Positions 8,784-17,315 of a stretch of 64,000 bases of DNA are shown in pieces. The notes beneath the pieces are model-generated. The model was given only the letters and a program-made list of their open reading frames with translations. It did not search any database and was not told where the DNA came from. The stretch is from CAYVFC01 sp964450715 (lineage in GTDB: Bacteria > Myxococcota_A > Polyangia > Polyangiales > JAFGIB01). Every line of letters starts with the position of its first letter. The first letter of the stretch is position 1. The translations under genes and the position numbers were made by a program. The stretch is taken from positions 1 through 64,000 of the forward strand of contig CAYVFC010000004.1 in the NCBI GenBank assembly GCA_964450715.1, given 5' to 3'.

Positions 8784-10307
8784 TCAAAGCAGGTGGCGCT
8801 GCAGCTTTCCGGAAGCGGTCCTGGGCAACCGGTCCTTGATCTCGATCTGCTTGGGGATCTTGTAGCTGGCCAGATGCTTGAGGCAGTACTGCTGGACGGC
8901 GCGTCGCTCCAGGGCCGCGCCTGGCCGGGGCACCACCACCACCTTGACCACCTGTCCGAGCAGCTCGTCGGGCACGCCGAGCGCGGCGACCTCCTCGACC
9001 TCGGCGAGCTCGGCGACGACCTCCTCGACCTCGAGCGGGCTGATGCGGTTGGCGCCTACCTTGATCATATCGCTCTGGCGACCGTCGATGAAGATGTACC
9101 GGTCGTCGTCAAAGTGCGCGAGGTCTCCGGTCTTCAGCCACCCGTCCTGCAGGACCTCTCGCGTTCGCTCCGGGTTTTCCCAGTAACCGGCCATGATGTT
9201 CTCGCCGCGGGCCCAGATCTGTCCGGAAGCACCCTTCGCGACCGTTTCGCCCTGCTCGTCGCGAATGTCGATCTCGACGCCCGGTATGGGAATGCCCGCC
9301 GAGCCCAGCTTTTCCTCGAGCTTGTCGGGGGGAAGGTAGGTCAGCCGCGCGGTGGCCTCGGTCTGTCCGTACATGACGAAGAAGCGTACGTGGGGCAACA
9401 GCTCGGTCATGGCCCGTACGGCCGAGGGCGCCATCGCGCCTCCCGCCTGCGTCATGTAGCGAAGCCGGTTCAGGTCATACTCGGGAAGCCGGGTTCGGCT
9501 CATCAACAGCGCGTAGGTAGAGGGAACGCCCGAAAAGCCGCTCGCCCTTTCGGAAACCATCCGTTCCACCACCTTTGCCGGATACATGAAGCTGTTCTCG
9601 CAGATCACCGTACCGCCGGCCGCCAGGTGGGTGTGCAGCACGGAGTTGCCGTAGGAGTAGTAGAAGGGCAGGACGTTGACGATGCGGTCCTGCTCGTTCA
9701 GCTCCAGGTACTGGAGGACGGAATCCACGTTGCTCGCCAGGTTGCGGTGGGTCAGCGCCACGCCCTTGGGCTCTCCGGTCGTGCCCGAGGTGTAGATGAT
9801 GGAAGCGACCGCCGATGGATCCGTCGAGACCGGAACGTCGGGCAGGTCGGGCGCTCGCGCCGCGACCTGCGAGTAGTCGCTAGGCTCGCCGGCCAGGGGC
9901 TTTCGCGAAGGACCGACGGTGATCACGCGCAGGCCGCTATCCGCACTTTCCAGCAGCGCGGGAAGCTCGGCGTGCCCGCCCGCCGCGACCAGCCACTCGG
10001 CTCCGCTGTGGCGCAGCCAGTTGTCGAAATCGCGAACCTTGGCAGCGGTGTTGAAGGCGACAGACACCCCGCCCGCCATCCAGATCCCGTACAGGCTCGC
10101 GGCGAATTCGACCGAATTCTCCAGCAGTATCGCCACCCGCGCGCCGGGCGCGAGCCCCTGCTCCCTCAGGTAGCGCGCCATTGCGCTCGCCTCACGACAG
10201 AGCTCCGCGTAGCTCGCGCGGCGATTCCTATCGACCACCGCTTCTCGCTCGGGCGACCGCCGGGCCGATTCCAGCAGGCGACTGGCCAGCGAGAAGGGAT
10301 GGCTCAT
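8784..10307 (-). CDS. AMP-forming acyl-CoA/acyl-ACP ligase
   Basis: Class I adenylate-forming enzyme that activates a carboxylic acid as acyl-AMP and passes it to CoA or a carrier protein. Seen: the P-loop SIIYTSGTTGEPKGVALTH near residues 167-185, VMYGQTEATARLTYLPP near 315, GWLKTGDLAHFDDDRYIFIDGR near 390, and the C-terminal catalytic lysine in RLPRTASGKLQRHLL. Length 507 residues is typical. The start overlaps the stop of the ACP gene by four bases, so the ligase probably loads that carrier. Similar ligases are known next to AsnB and ACP genes in exosortase-linked exopolysaccharide loci. Confidence 0.87.
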   Translation of the reverse strand: MSHPFSLASRLLESARRSPEREAVVDRNRRASYAELCREASAMARYLREQGLAPGARVAILLENSVEFAASLYGIWMAGGVSVAFNTAAKVRDFDNWLRHSGAEWLVAAGGHAELPALLESADSGLRVITVGPSRKPLAGEPSDYSQVAARAPDLPDVPVSTDPSAVASIIYTSGTTGEPKGVALTHRNLASNVDSVLQYLELNEQDRIVNVLPFYYSYGNSVLHTHLAAGGTVICENSFMYPAKVVERMVSERASGFSGVPSTYALLMSRTRLPEYDLNRLRYMTQAGGAMAPSAVRAMTELLPHVRFFVMYGQTEATARLTYLPPDKLEEKLGSAGIPIPGVEIDIRDEQGETVAKGASGQIWARGENIMAGYWENPERTREVLQDGWLKTGDLAHFDDDRYIFIDGRQSDMIKVGANRISPLEVEEVVAELAEVEEVAALGVPDELLGQVVKVVVVPRPGAALERRAVQQYCLKHLASYKIPKQIEIKDRLPRTASGKLQRHLL

Positions 10308-10558
10308 GCGGAACCGCCTTTCTTGCGCTCGATGAAGGCGACCAGTCGGTCGATCGAGTCGAGGTTTTCCGGAAGCATCTCCTGGTCGGCGATCTGGATC
10401 TCTTCCTCGCCTTCCACGAAATTGATGAGCTCGAGAATACCGGTCGAATCGATTATGCCCCTTTCCAAAAAGGAGTCGGCGTCATCCAGCGCGGAAGGGT
10501 CATCGGTGAAGAGGTAGTTTTCCAGGACGAAACTTCTGAGTTTTTCTTTGACCGACAT
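10304..10558 (-). CDS. Acyl carrier protein
   Basis: An 84-residue acidic protein with the size and helix pattern of a phosphopantetheine carrier. Seen: FLERGIIDSTGILELINFVE near residues 30-49. The Asp-Ser-Thr triad matches the Asp-Ser-Leu site at which 4'-phosphopantetheine is attached to serine 38. ATG at 10558 is preceded by a strong AGGAGG (10564-10569) five bases upstream. The ORF continues open upstream, but that part is the antisense shadow of asnB. It sits 24 bases after asnB and overlaps the acyl ligase start, so AsnB, ACP and ligase are very likely one unit. Confidence 0.85.
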   Translation of the reverse strand: MSVKEKLRSFVLENYLFTDDPSALDDADSFLERGIIDSTGILELINFVEGEEEIQIADQEMLPENLDSIDRLVAFIERKKGGSA

Positions 10559-10581
10559 CGGTTCCTCCTGACGGGGCGGGA

Positions 10582-12531
10582 CTATACGACGGAACGATTC
10601 CGGAAGGTATCGGCATATCGTTCGACGAAAAGATGGTGCCAACACTGTGTCGAGAGCGCGCCGACCAGCGACATGTTGTCCTTGTTGCCGATGGTCCGGC
10701 CGTGGCGGATCTTCTTGAGCAGAAGCGATATCCGGCCTGGATCGAAGTAGCCGAAGGCCGAGATCTTCTCCGGGCTCAACAGCTCGTACACGAAGTCCGG
10801 CGTCCTGTCGCCGAAAAAGGCGGCGATATCGGGCGCCCGGTAGGGCTGCTTGGGCCGGCGGACGATTTCCCGGGGCAGGTAGTGGCCGGCGGCCTTTTTG
10901 AGCAGGTACTTCTCGTCCAGGACCCTCATCTTGAGGTCGGGGTGCAGTCGGCCGGCGAACTGAATCACCCGGTGGTCGAGAAAGGGGAAGCGGCCCTCCA
11001 CCGAGCTGGCCATCAGCATGCGGTCTCCCTGCGAGCTCAACAGGTAGCCGGGAAGCAGCGACTTGCACTCCAAATACTGCGCGCGGTTGAAGGGATGCCA
11101 GCGGGTGAAGTCCGGGGGCAAAGTGGCGAGCAGCGTCTCGATCGGGTCGGTCCCGGCCGCGGCCTTCATCTCGTCCGAGAAAAGCTCCTTGCATCCGGCG
11201 GTGGTGACCCAGCGCGGGACGTGCGAGAAATGGGGAAGCTCGGGCTGGTCGAGCGCCTGCCCGAAGAAGATCTTGAGGTAGCTCTGCGCCCGCGCCGGGG
11301 ATACCTGCAAATAGGGATAGAGGCGCATGAGCAACAGCGGTCGCAGGCGCGACTCCGGGTGCCGCGCCCAGAAGTGCCGGACCTTGGCCTCCTTGAAGAT
11401 GTCGTACCCGCCGAAGACCTCGTCCGATCCCTCTCCGGTCAGTACCACCTTGTAGCTCTGCTCGCGTACCAGCGAGGAGAGAAGCCGCATGGGCACCGGA
11501 GCGGTGCGCAGCACGGGCGATTCCGTGTGCCGGATGGTGGACAGGAAGGCCTCGCCGATGTCCGGGTAGCTGCAGCGTATGGAGCTGTGGTTGGCCTGCA
11601 GGTGGGCGATCAGCCGTTCCTGGAAGGCGCTTTCGTCCAACGAGCGATCCTCGAAGCCGATGGAAAAGGTCCTGAGCGGCACTGCACCGTGGTGATGGAT
11701 GAGCGCGGTGATGATGGAGGAGTCGAGCCCGCCGGAGAGGTAGGCGCCTACCGGTACGTCGGAACGGAGCCGGATGCGGGTGGCGTCTATCAATAGCTCG
11801 TGCAACTGCTCGGCCAGGCGCCCTTCCGGCTCGTCCGCGTAGTCGTTTTGCAAAGGATAGTCGAAGTCCCAGTACCGGCGTTTTGTTACCTTGCCGTCGT
11901 GTACGCGGACTATCTCGCCCGGTGATACCTCGAAGATGTCCTCGAACATGGTCTGAGGGCTGACCGGCGACCAAAAGGTCATGAGCTGATGCAGTGCCTG
12001 GCGGTTCAGTCGCGGCGCGACGCCCAGAACTGGCAGCAAAGCCTTGACCTCGGAGGCGAAAAGCAAGCGATCGGCTTGTCGGTGGTAGAACAGCGGAAGC
12101 ATGCCCGGCCGATCGCGTATCAGCAGCAGCTTCTTTTCGCGCTTGTCCCAGAGGGCGATGGCGAACTGTCCGTTGAGCTCGTCCACGAAATCCTCGCCGC
12201 GCTCCTCGTAGAGATGAACGATGACCTCGGTGTCCGAACGGGTGTAGAAGCGGTGGCCCCGGGATTCCAGCTCGGCCCTCAGCTCCAGGTAGTTGAAGAT
12301 CTCCCCGTTGAAGACTACCCAGACGCTCTCATCCTCGTTGTGGATGGGCTGGTCGCCGGTCACCAGGTCGATGATGCTCAGCCGCGCGTGCCCGAGGCCG
12401 ATCTGATCGTCGCGGTGGAAACCGGTTCCGTCCGGGCCGCGGTGGCCGAGCTGTTCGACCATCGCGGCCAGCAAGGCTCGAGACGGCGTCCTGCCCGGTT
12501 TCAGGTAGAGCGCTCCGGCGATTCCGCACAT
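10582..12531 (-). CDS. asnB: Asparagine synthase family amidotransferase
   Basis: Glutamine-hydrolysing amidotransferase with an N-terminal Ntn glutaminase and a C-terminal ATP-pyrophosphatase synthetase domain. Seen: MCGIAGALYL, where Cys2 is the glutaminase nucleophile; LGHRGPDGTGF; LGHARLSIIDL; VVFNGEIFNYLELR; then the PP-loop PVGAYLSGGLDSSIITALI near residue 255 and LTGEGSDEVFGGYD near 365. Length 649 residues is normal. As first gene before the ACP and ligase, it may amidate a sugar or an ACP-bound acid rather than make asparagine. Such a role is known for homologues in exopolysaccharide clusters but is only inferred here. Confidence 0.9.
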   Translation of the reverse strand: MCGIAGALYLKPGRTPSRALLAAMVEQLGHRGPDGTGFHRDDQIGLGHARLSIIDLVTGDQPIHNEDESVWVVFNGEIFNYLELRAELESRGHRFYTRSDTEVIVHLYEERGEDFVDELNGQFAIALWDKREKKLLLIRDRPGMLPLFYHRQADRLLFASEVKALLPVLGVAPRLNRQALHQLMTFWSPVSPQTMFEDIFEVSPGEIVRVHDGKVTKRRYWDFDYPLQNDYADEPEGRLAEQLHELLIDATRIRLRSDVPVGAYLSGGLDSSIITALIHHHGAVPLRTFSIGFEDRSLDESAFQERLIAHLQANHSSIRCSYPDIGEAFLSTIRHTESPVLRTAPVPMRLLSSLVREQSYKVVLTGEGSDEVFGGYDIFKEAKVRHFWARHPESRLRPLLLMRLYPYLQVSPARAQSYLKIFFGQALDQPELPHFSHVPRWVTTAGCKELFSDEMKAAAGTDPIETLLATLPPDFTRWHPFNRAQYLECKSLLPGYLLSSQGDRMLMASSVEGRFPFLDHRVIQFAGRLHPDLKMRVLDEKYLLKKAAGHYLPREIVRRPKQPYRAPDIAAFFGDRTPDFVYELLSPEKISAFGYFDPGRISLLLKKIRHGRTIGNKDNMSLVGALSTQCWHHLFVERYADTFRNRSVV

Positions 12532-12561
12532 CGCTTTTCCGTGGTTTCGATCGGGGTTCGA

Positions 12562-13581
12562 CTAACGAGCGGTATTGGCCGCGTGTACGGCCAAGGCAAA
12601 AGTAGCCGCGGCCAGGGTGAGCGAGACGATGGGCGCCAGCGCGGCGGTCACCTCGGAGAAGTCCTCTATCGCGTGATCGGTCACGAAGACGACATCGCCC
12701 GGGTGCAGCGATACGTCGTGACTCTCGCCGTCCACGATGTCGCGCAGGCTAGCCTCGTAGACGAGCGGTTCGGTCAGGGGCCCGCGGATGACGCGGATGT
12801 CGGTCTTGTCGGCGCCGGTGGTGACGCCGCCGGCCATGGCCAGCACCTCGGTCAGACGGATTCCGGTGCGATAGGGGAATACCGTGCCGCCGGCTCCCAC
12901 CTGGCCCAGCACGCTGACGGTACCGCCGCGCAGCGCCGGGATGTGGATGTGATCGCCCGGACGGAGGTATACGTTGTGCAAGGTGTCGCCCTTCAACGCT
13001 TCGGCAATGCTGATGGGTACCGGCTTGCCGTTGCGGGTCAATACCGCCGCGTCCAGGTCGGCGACTACCGTCGGCTGCCCTCCCACCTCCGCGGTCAGCG
13101 GACCGCCGACGCTGGCGATGACGTCGGCGACGCGGGTACCGGGCGCCAATTGCACCCGGCCGGGCGTGGGGACCGCGCCGATCACGGTTACCCTCTGCCC
13201 GGCAGGATTGGTGAGCTGCAGGTTGACGTGCACCGCGGTGTCGAAAGGCCTGAGCGCTTTCTGGACCTTGGCCTCCGCCTCGCTCAGCCCCAGCCCCGCC
13301 ACCTCGATGTCGCCAGCCAGGGCCACGTGCACGCGTCCGGTTCCGTCCACCACGATTCCCTCGCGGACCTCGGTCACGGTGGAAACGGTCTCGATCCGCA
13401 CGATATCGCCCGGGTGGAGCACGAGCCGCACCGGCCTGTCGTTCGGCAGACCGGCGACGTGGCGCTTGACCGCTTTCGCGAAAGCGGGGTCGTCTTTCGG
13501 GTATGCCGGCGCCTTGGGGAAGCTCGAACAGGCGCCGAGCAGGGCGATACAGGTGCCGAGTGCGATGAGTTCACGTATCAT
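12562..13581 (-). CDS. Polysaccharide export outer-membrane lipoprotein (Wza-like)
   Basis: Outer-membrane export protein of the Wza/GumB class. Seen: signal peptide MIRELIALGTCIALLGACSS with a lipobox around Cys18; a polysaccharide-export domain starting at LHPGDIVRIETVSTVTEVREG; then two or more SLBB-type segments, VTVIGAVPTPGRVQLAPG and VSVLGQVGAGGTVFPYRTG. The C-terminal stretch after residue 310 is hydrophobic (IVSLTLAAATFALAV), as expected for the membrane-crossing helix of Wza. Length 339 residues fits. It lies 30 bases upstream of asnB on the same strand and would provide the exit channel for the polymer made by this locus. Confidence 0.88.
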   Translation of the reverse strand: MIRELIALGTCIALLGACSSFPKAPAYPKDDPAFAKAVKRHVAGLPNDRPVRLVLHPGDIVRIETVSTVTEVREGIVVDGTGRVHVALAGDIEVAGLGLSEAEAKVQKALRPFDTAVHVNLQLTNPAGQRVTVIGAVPTPGRVQLAPGTRVADVIASVGGPLTAEVGGQPTVVADLDAAVLTRNGKPVPISIAEALKGDTLHNVYLRPGDHIHIPALRGGTVSVLGQVGAGGTVFPYRTGIRLTEVLAMAGGVTTGADKTDIRVIRGPLTEPLVYEASLRDIVDGESHDVSLHPGDVVFVTDHAIEDFSEVTAALAPIVSLTLAAATFALAVHAANTAR

Positions 13582-13760
13582 GGCGCCATTCCGTTTTTCC
13601 TTCGGGGGATGGGAGGAACGGGAGTCTACTGCAAGAGGCGGCCGTGCACCAACGGCTCGCGATCCGCTGAGGCTCGCCCGGTCGTGGGGCGGTGGTCACT
13701 GTACTTCCACCGGCAGCTTCACCAGCCAGGTATTCCCCGGATAATCCTCGGCGACCAGGT

Positions 13761-14081
13761 TCAGCCTGACGGTCTCGCCCGAAGCGCAGGCCGTTGAAAA
13801 AGCGGCCTCGATTGCTGGTATCGGCGGTACCTGTCGTCCGCCGCCACGGCCAGCAGAATGCCCGAGGTCAGCGTCAGCCCGGTCCCGAGAAAAAAGCCCG
13901 CCGCCAGGGTATCGACCGACGCACGGAGCCGAACGAGCTCGGCCGCCCCCGAGCCCTCTGGCTCCAACGGTTTTGCGGCCTCGCCGGCGGTCGAGGGGGT
14001 GTTGGGATGGTCCTGGGCCGACGCAGTGCCCGCTAATAGGCATAACAAAATAGCGACAGCCGCGAATTTCGGGGGGTTCAT
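13761..14081 (-). CDS. Small exported protein, probably frameshifted at its C-terminus
   Basis: Unrecognised. From the ATG at 14081 the product begins with a clear signal peptide (MNPPKFAAVAILLCLLAG, cleavage near TASA-Q), a Pro/Glu linker and a hydrophobic stretch DTLAAGFFLGTGLTLTSG. The frame stops at 13761 after low-quality sequence (RYRRYQQSRPLFQRP). In another frame the same region continues as CASGETVRLNLVAEDYPGN and ends at 13696, which reads like a genuine protein end. A single indel near 13800-13840, real or a sequencing error, would join them. It lies upstream of the Wza-like gene on the same strand and may be its operon partner. Confidence 0.45.
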   Translation of the reverse strand: MNPPKFAAVAILLCLLAGTASAQDHPNTPSTAGEAAKPLEPEGSGAAELVRLRASVDTLAAGFFLGTGLTLTSGILLAVAADDRYRRYQQSRPLFQRPALRARPSG

Positions 14082-14180
14082 GGCCTTGAACCGTTTCCTC
14101 GCCGGCTGAAGACGGTTTCTACACCAACGCGGCTCGTCTCGCGACGAGTTCGGGCTGGTTTTCGGCTTGCTGGTGTGCAA

Positions 14181-14469
14181 TCATCCGCTCGCTAGGGGAA
14201 GGGGTTGCTGAGAGCGGACCGGCCAAGCGTGGTCGAGGCGTTTGCCTCCGTCCATGCTGTGCGAGTGAGGACAAGTGTTAAGGTCGAGCACACTGAGTTC
14301 CGCCCCAGGGCCGCGGTCGGGAAAGAAGCGGATCGCTTTGCCAGCAGGGGCCAGATGATCCACGTTTGGGTCGAAATCGAAACACCTTGATGGAAACGCC
14401 GCATGATGGAAACGCCGCATACTCCACCTCGTCGTCGAAATACGGCACCTGGGGATACAACAACGTCAC
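14181..14469 (-). pseudogene. Possible gene remnant disrupted by a 16-bp tandem duplication
   Basis: The 523 bases between the small exported protein and the FHA regulator have no intact gene. On the minus strand one frame reads MTLLYPQVPYFDDEVEYAAF from a GTG at 14469, and another frame reads FDFDPNVDHLAPAGKAIRFF and runs to a stop at 14181. Between them GATGGAAACGCCGCAT occurs twice in tandem (14389-14404 and 14405-14420). Removing one 16-base copy joins the two frames into a single ORF of about 90 codons. This suggests a short or truncated gene broken by the duplication. The family is not recognised, and the stretch could still be chance. Confidence 0.3.
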
Positions 14470-14604
14470 CTAATGTTTGCGCAATGGAAGGGCTTTCCGC
14501 TCCAAAATGGGGCTTGTCGCGTTTAGGGGCCGTCACTAGACCACCTTCTTATCTAGCAAGGTGTTCTAATAAACGGCTCTGTCGAGCTGGAGCATTAAGT
14601 ACCC

Positions 14605-16503
14605 ATGGCGTTCTCGACTAGACCAGGTACGGGCACTGTGAAAAATCGGCATACTCCACGCCAGCGCAGTAACTCGGACACGGCTTTGCATTTTTGGGAC
14701 ACCAAAGGCGGGCGATCGGACCTCGAGTTGCTGGTCATCGTCGATGGCGTAGTTCTGACCTATCCGCTGGGGGACACGGGTGAGCTCACCATCGGGCGCG
14801 GTCCGGAAAACACGGTTCACATCGACGATCCCCTGGTCTCGCGCCGTCACGCCCGCCTGCTGCTCGGCGAGCTGGTGCGTATCGAGGACCTCGACAGCAC
14901 CAACGGCGTCACCATCCGGGGCGGGGCGATCGCGCCGGGCAAGCCGGTCGAGCTGCGCCCGCGCGAGGTGGTGGAGATCGGCGGCGCCATGCTCATGTTG
15001 CAGCGCAGCCAGCTCGTTACTCGCGATATCCGTATCCTGAGTCACGGCCATTTCGAGCGGCGACTGGATGAAGCTTGTCGGAGCGCCGGCGGGTCCTCGC
15101 AAGAGCTCGGGCTCTTGCGCCTCAGCTTCGACCGGACCACGCCGGGCGAGGAGGTCCACCCGATCTTGTCCCATATCCTGCGGCGCGAAGACGTGCTGGG
15201 TCAGTACCGACCGGGGGAGTACGAGGTTCTCCTGTCCGAGCGCAGCGCCGAACGGATCGCCGAGCTTTCCAGGACGCTGTCGAAGAAGCTGGCCAAGATC
15301 GGCTTGCAGCCCCGCGTTCGTTTTGCCTGTTTTCCCCGCGACGGTCGCTCGGCCCAGGAGCTTTTGGCCCGGGTTGGCGATCATGACGCCGGCGTCAACG
15401 GGCAGTGTACCGACCGTTCCATCATCATCGAGGCGCCGGTCATGCGCGAGCTGCACGCGCTCGTGAGCAAGATCGCGTCCAGCGATACCTCGGTGTTGAT
15501 CCTGGGCGAGACGGGCGTCGGCAAGGAGGTAATCGCCGAGGAGGTGCACCGCTGCTCGCCTCGCAGGGACAAGCGCTTCCTGCGGCTCAACGGCGCCGCG
15601 CTCTCCGAGTCGCTGTTGGAAAGCGAGCTGTTCGGTCACGAAAGGGGGTCCTTCACCGGCGCGCACCAGGCCAAGAAGGGACTGCTGGAAACCGCGCAAG
15701 GGGGAACGGTGTTTCTGGACGAGATCGGCGATCTGTCCCCGGCAGCCCAGGTCAAGCTGCTGAGGGTGCTCGACCAGCGCGAGGCCTGGCGGGTAGGCAG
15801 CCTGACGCCTTACGCCATCGATGTACGCTTCGTCGCCGCTACCCACCGGGATTTGACCAGGGAGATCTCGCTGGGGACCTTCCGGGAGGATCTCTACTTC
15901 CGCCTGAACGGGATCTCCGTTCTCGTGCCCTCCCTGCGCGAGCGCAAGCAGGAGATCGCTCCGATGGCCGAAGATTTCGTTCGCCGTTTTCTTCACCGCC
16001 AGGGTCTGGTCGATGAACCGGACATCGAGCCCGAGGTCGTGGCGGTGCTGGAGAGTTACAGTTGGCCCGGCAACGTGCGGGAGCTACGGAATACGATGGA
16101 GCGCGCGGCCGCCCTGGCGGAGGGAGGAACCATTCGCCCCGAGCATCTAGCCCTCGAGAAGATGTCCTCTTCAGGGCTCCCCGCCTGGAAGACCTATCCC
16201 GGGCAGCGCGCAGACGAGCTGACCGAGCCGAACCCGAGCGCTCGTACAGCGACCGACCGACCGCCACCGCCCGGTGACACGCCTCAGGGCGACGACGAGG
16301 CCGAGGCCGATCTAGCGCTTCCGTACCGCGTAAAAGCGAAGACCCGCGAGCTGGAACGCGAGCGGATCGTGGAGGCATTGCGGCTGTACGGGGGCAACCA
16401 GACGCGCGCGGCCAAGGCTTTAGGCATTTCCCGCCGCACGATGGTAAGCCGTCTCGACCGGTACGAGCTGCCGCGACCCCTGAAGGACGCGCGGGAGAAG
16501 TAG
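14605..16503 (+). CDS. FHA-domain sigma-54-dependent transcriptional activator
   Basis: Bacterial enhancer-binding protein that opens sigma-54 promoters, here probably controlled by binding phosphothreonine. Seen: an FHA domain near residues 45-130 (LTIGRGPENTVHIDD, VSRRHARLLL, DLDSTNGVTI); a central region around 150-260 weakly like a degenerate nucleotide-cyclase fold; an AAA+ domain with Walker A GETGVGKE, the sigma-54 contact loop as GSFTGA instead of GAFTGA, and Walker B GGTVFLDEIGD; and a Fis-type helix-turn-helix GGNQTRAAKALGISRRTMV. Such FHA activators are common in myxobacteria and often act downstream of Ser/Thr kinases. Target genes are not evident. Confidence 0.9.
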   Translation: MAFSTRPGTGTVKNRHTPRQRSNSDTALHFWDTKGGRSDLELLVIVDGVVLTYPLGDTGELTIGRGPENTVHIDDPLVSRRHARLLLGELVRIEDLDSTNGVTIRGGAIAPGKPVELRPREVVEIGGAMLMLQRSQLVTRDIRILSHGHFERRLDEACRSAGGSSQELGLLRLSFDRTTPGEEVHPILSHILRREDVLGQYRPGEYEVLLSERSAERIAELSRTLSKKLAKIGLQPRVRFACFPRDGRSAQELLARVGDHDAGVNGQCTDRSIIIEAPVMRELHALVSKIASSDTSVLILGETGVGKEVIAEEVHRCSPRRDKRFLRLNGAALSESLLESELFGHERGSFTGAHQAKKGLLETAQGGTVFLDEIGDLSPAAQVKLLRVLDQREAWRVGSLTPYAIDVRFVAATHRDLTREISLGTFREDLYFRLNGISVLVPSLRERKQEIAPMAEDFVRRFLHRQGLVDEPDIEPEVVAVLESYSWPGNVRELRNTMERAAALAEGGTIRPEHLALEKMSSSGLPAWKTYPGQRADELTEPNPSARTATDRPPPPGDTPQGDDEAEADLALPYRVKAKTRELERERIVEALRLYGGNQTRAAKALGISRRTMVSRLDRYELPRPLKDAREK

Positions 16504-16517
16504 AGAGCGAGGCATCG

Positions 16518-16943
16518 CTAAATAAGCGGGTTGTCGGTACCGAGCTCGGCGAAGCGGCTGAAATCCCGGTCGGCTGTCCAGAGCCGGTCGATGCCGTGCT
16601 GGATGCAGAGGGCGGCGATACGCGCGTCGTGGACCCGGGGGCCGACCACCCGGCTGCTTTCGAGCAGCCGGGAGAGGATCTCCCAGTAGCCCTCCATCTC
16701 GCAGAGCAAGCTGAGGGTCGGCGCGCGCAGCCAGCCGTCGACCGCCTTGCGGGCGTCGTGCATGGGGGTAGGCGGATCGAACACCTTGGGGTGAGTGGCG
16801 ATGGCGATGAACTCGTGAAGGCAGGGCCAGGGTATGGCCCAGGGGCCTTCGGCCAGCTCCTGCAGGCGGGCGAGAGCTGCCCCGTGCCAGGGGGAGTCGG
16901 CGCGATGGGCGTGTACTAGGATGTTGGTATCGACTGCGATCAT
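16518..16943 (-). CDS. PIN-domain ribonuclease toxin (VapC-like)
   Basis: Type II toxin of the PIN fold, a metal-dependent RNase usually held in check by a cognate antitoxin. Seen: MIAVDTNILVHAHRADSP, with the first acidic residue in VDTN; WAIPWPCLHEFIAIATHP with the conserved Glu near residue 45; HDARIAALCIQHGIDRLWTADRDFSRF, which carries the remaining acidic residues. At 141 residues the length is typical. Its start overlaps the antitoxin stop by four bases, the usual antitoxin-then-toxin order. The RNA target is not predictable. Confidence 0.87.
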   Translation of the reverse strand: MIAVDTNILVHAHRADSPWHGAALARLQELAEGPWAIPWPCLHEFIAIATHPKVFDPPTPMHDARKAVDGWLRAPTLSLLCEMEGYWEILSRLLESSRVVGPRVHDARIAALCIQHGIDRLWTADRDFSRFAELGTDNPLI

Positions 16944-17188
16944 CCGCCCCGGCCCTCGTAGATCATCCCCCGGATGTCGCTCCAGTCGTCCCAGCTCAGC
17001 CCGCTCTGCAATCCTTTGCCCTCGAAGGTGTGGGTCTGCAGCCGGAAGCGGCGCGCAGGGCGGTTCTCCGCGGCCAGCGCGGCCCGCAGCGCCGACTCGA
17101 CGACGGCCTTGAAGGTCGTATTGCGCTTGGCTGCCAGCTTTCTGACCTGATGGAATATCGAATCAGAAATATCTATGGTTGTCTTCAT
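16940..17188 (-). CDS. VapB-like antitoxin
   Basis: Small antitoxin that binds the PIN toxin and its own promoter. Seen: MKTTIDISDSIFHQVRKLA, a ribbon-helix-helix-type N-terminus with beta strand TTIDIS, then a helix with TTFKAVVESALRAAL, and a toxin-binding tail rich in basic and aromatic residues. I prefer the ATG at 17188 because the domain begins there; a GTG at 17206 would add six residues. A perfect palindrome overlaps this ATG and the likely -10 box, consistent with autoregulation. It is coupled to the toxin by a four-base overlap. Confidence 0.8.
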   Translation of the reverse strand: MKTTIDISDSIFHQVRKLAAKRNTTFKAVVESALRAALAAENRPARRFRLQTHTFEGKGLQSGLSWDDWSDIRGMIYEGRGG

Positions 17189-17203
17189 ATGGGTTACCCA
17201 TAT
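17187..17203 (-). promoter_or_regulatory. Palindromic operator of the VapBC-like pair
   Basis: ATATGGGTTACCCATAT is a palindrome with 8-base arms around one central base. It overlaps the antitoxin ATG. On the minus strand TTGACG (17220-17225) stands 17 bases from TATGGG (17197-17202), so the palindrome would cover the -10 box. That places transcription within a few bases of the ATG, giving a nearly leaderless mRNA. Binding by the antitoxin is inferred from what is known of type II systems. Confidence 0.5.
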
Positions 17204-17315
17204 CACACCGCGGCCTCGGCGTCAACGGCCGCGCGACCCCCCCGCGCACCCGTGTGACCGGGGTATCCCCTCTCGGCGACCCGGTGGGCCGGTGATATCG
17301 AGCGGAGCCTCCCGG

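Noticed and set aside
8793..10517. 574-codon plus-strand ORF
   Set aside because: Antisense to the acyl ligase, which has all family motifs.
11989..13797. 602-codon plus-strand ORF
   Set aside because: Antisense to asnB and the Wza-like gene; composition is a GC-driven shadow with no family features.
14566..15996. 476-codon minus-strand ORF
   Set aside because: Antisense to the FHA/sigma-54 activator; no recognisable domain.
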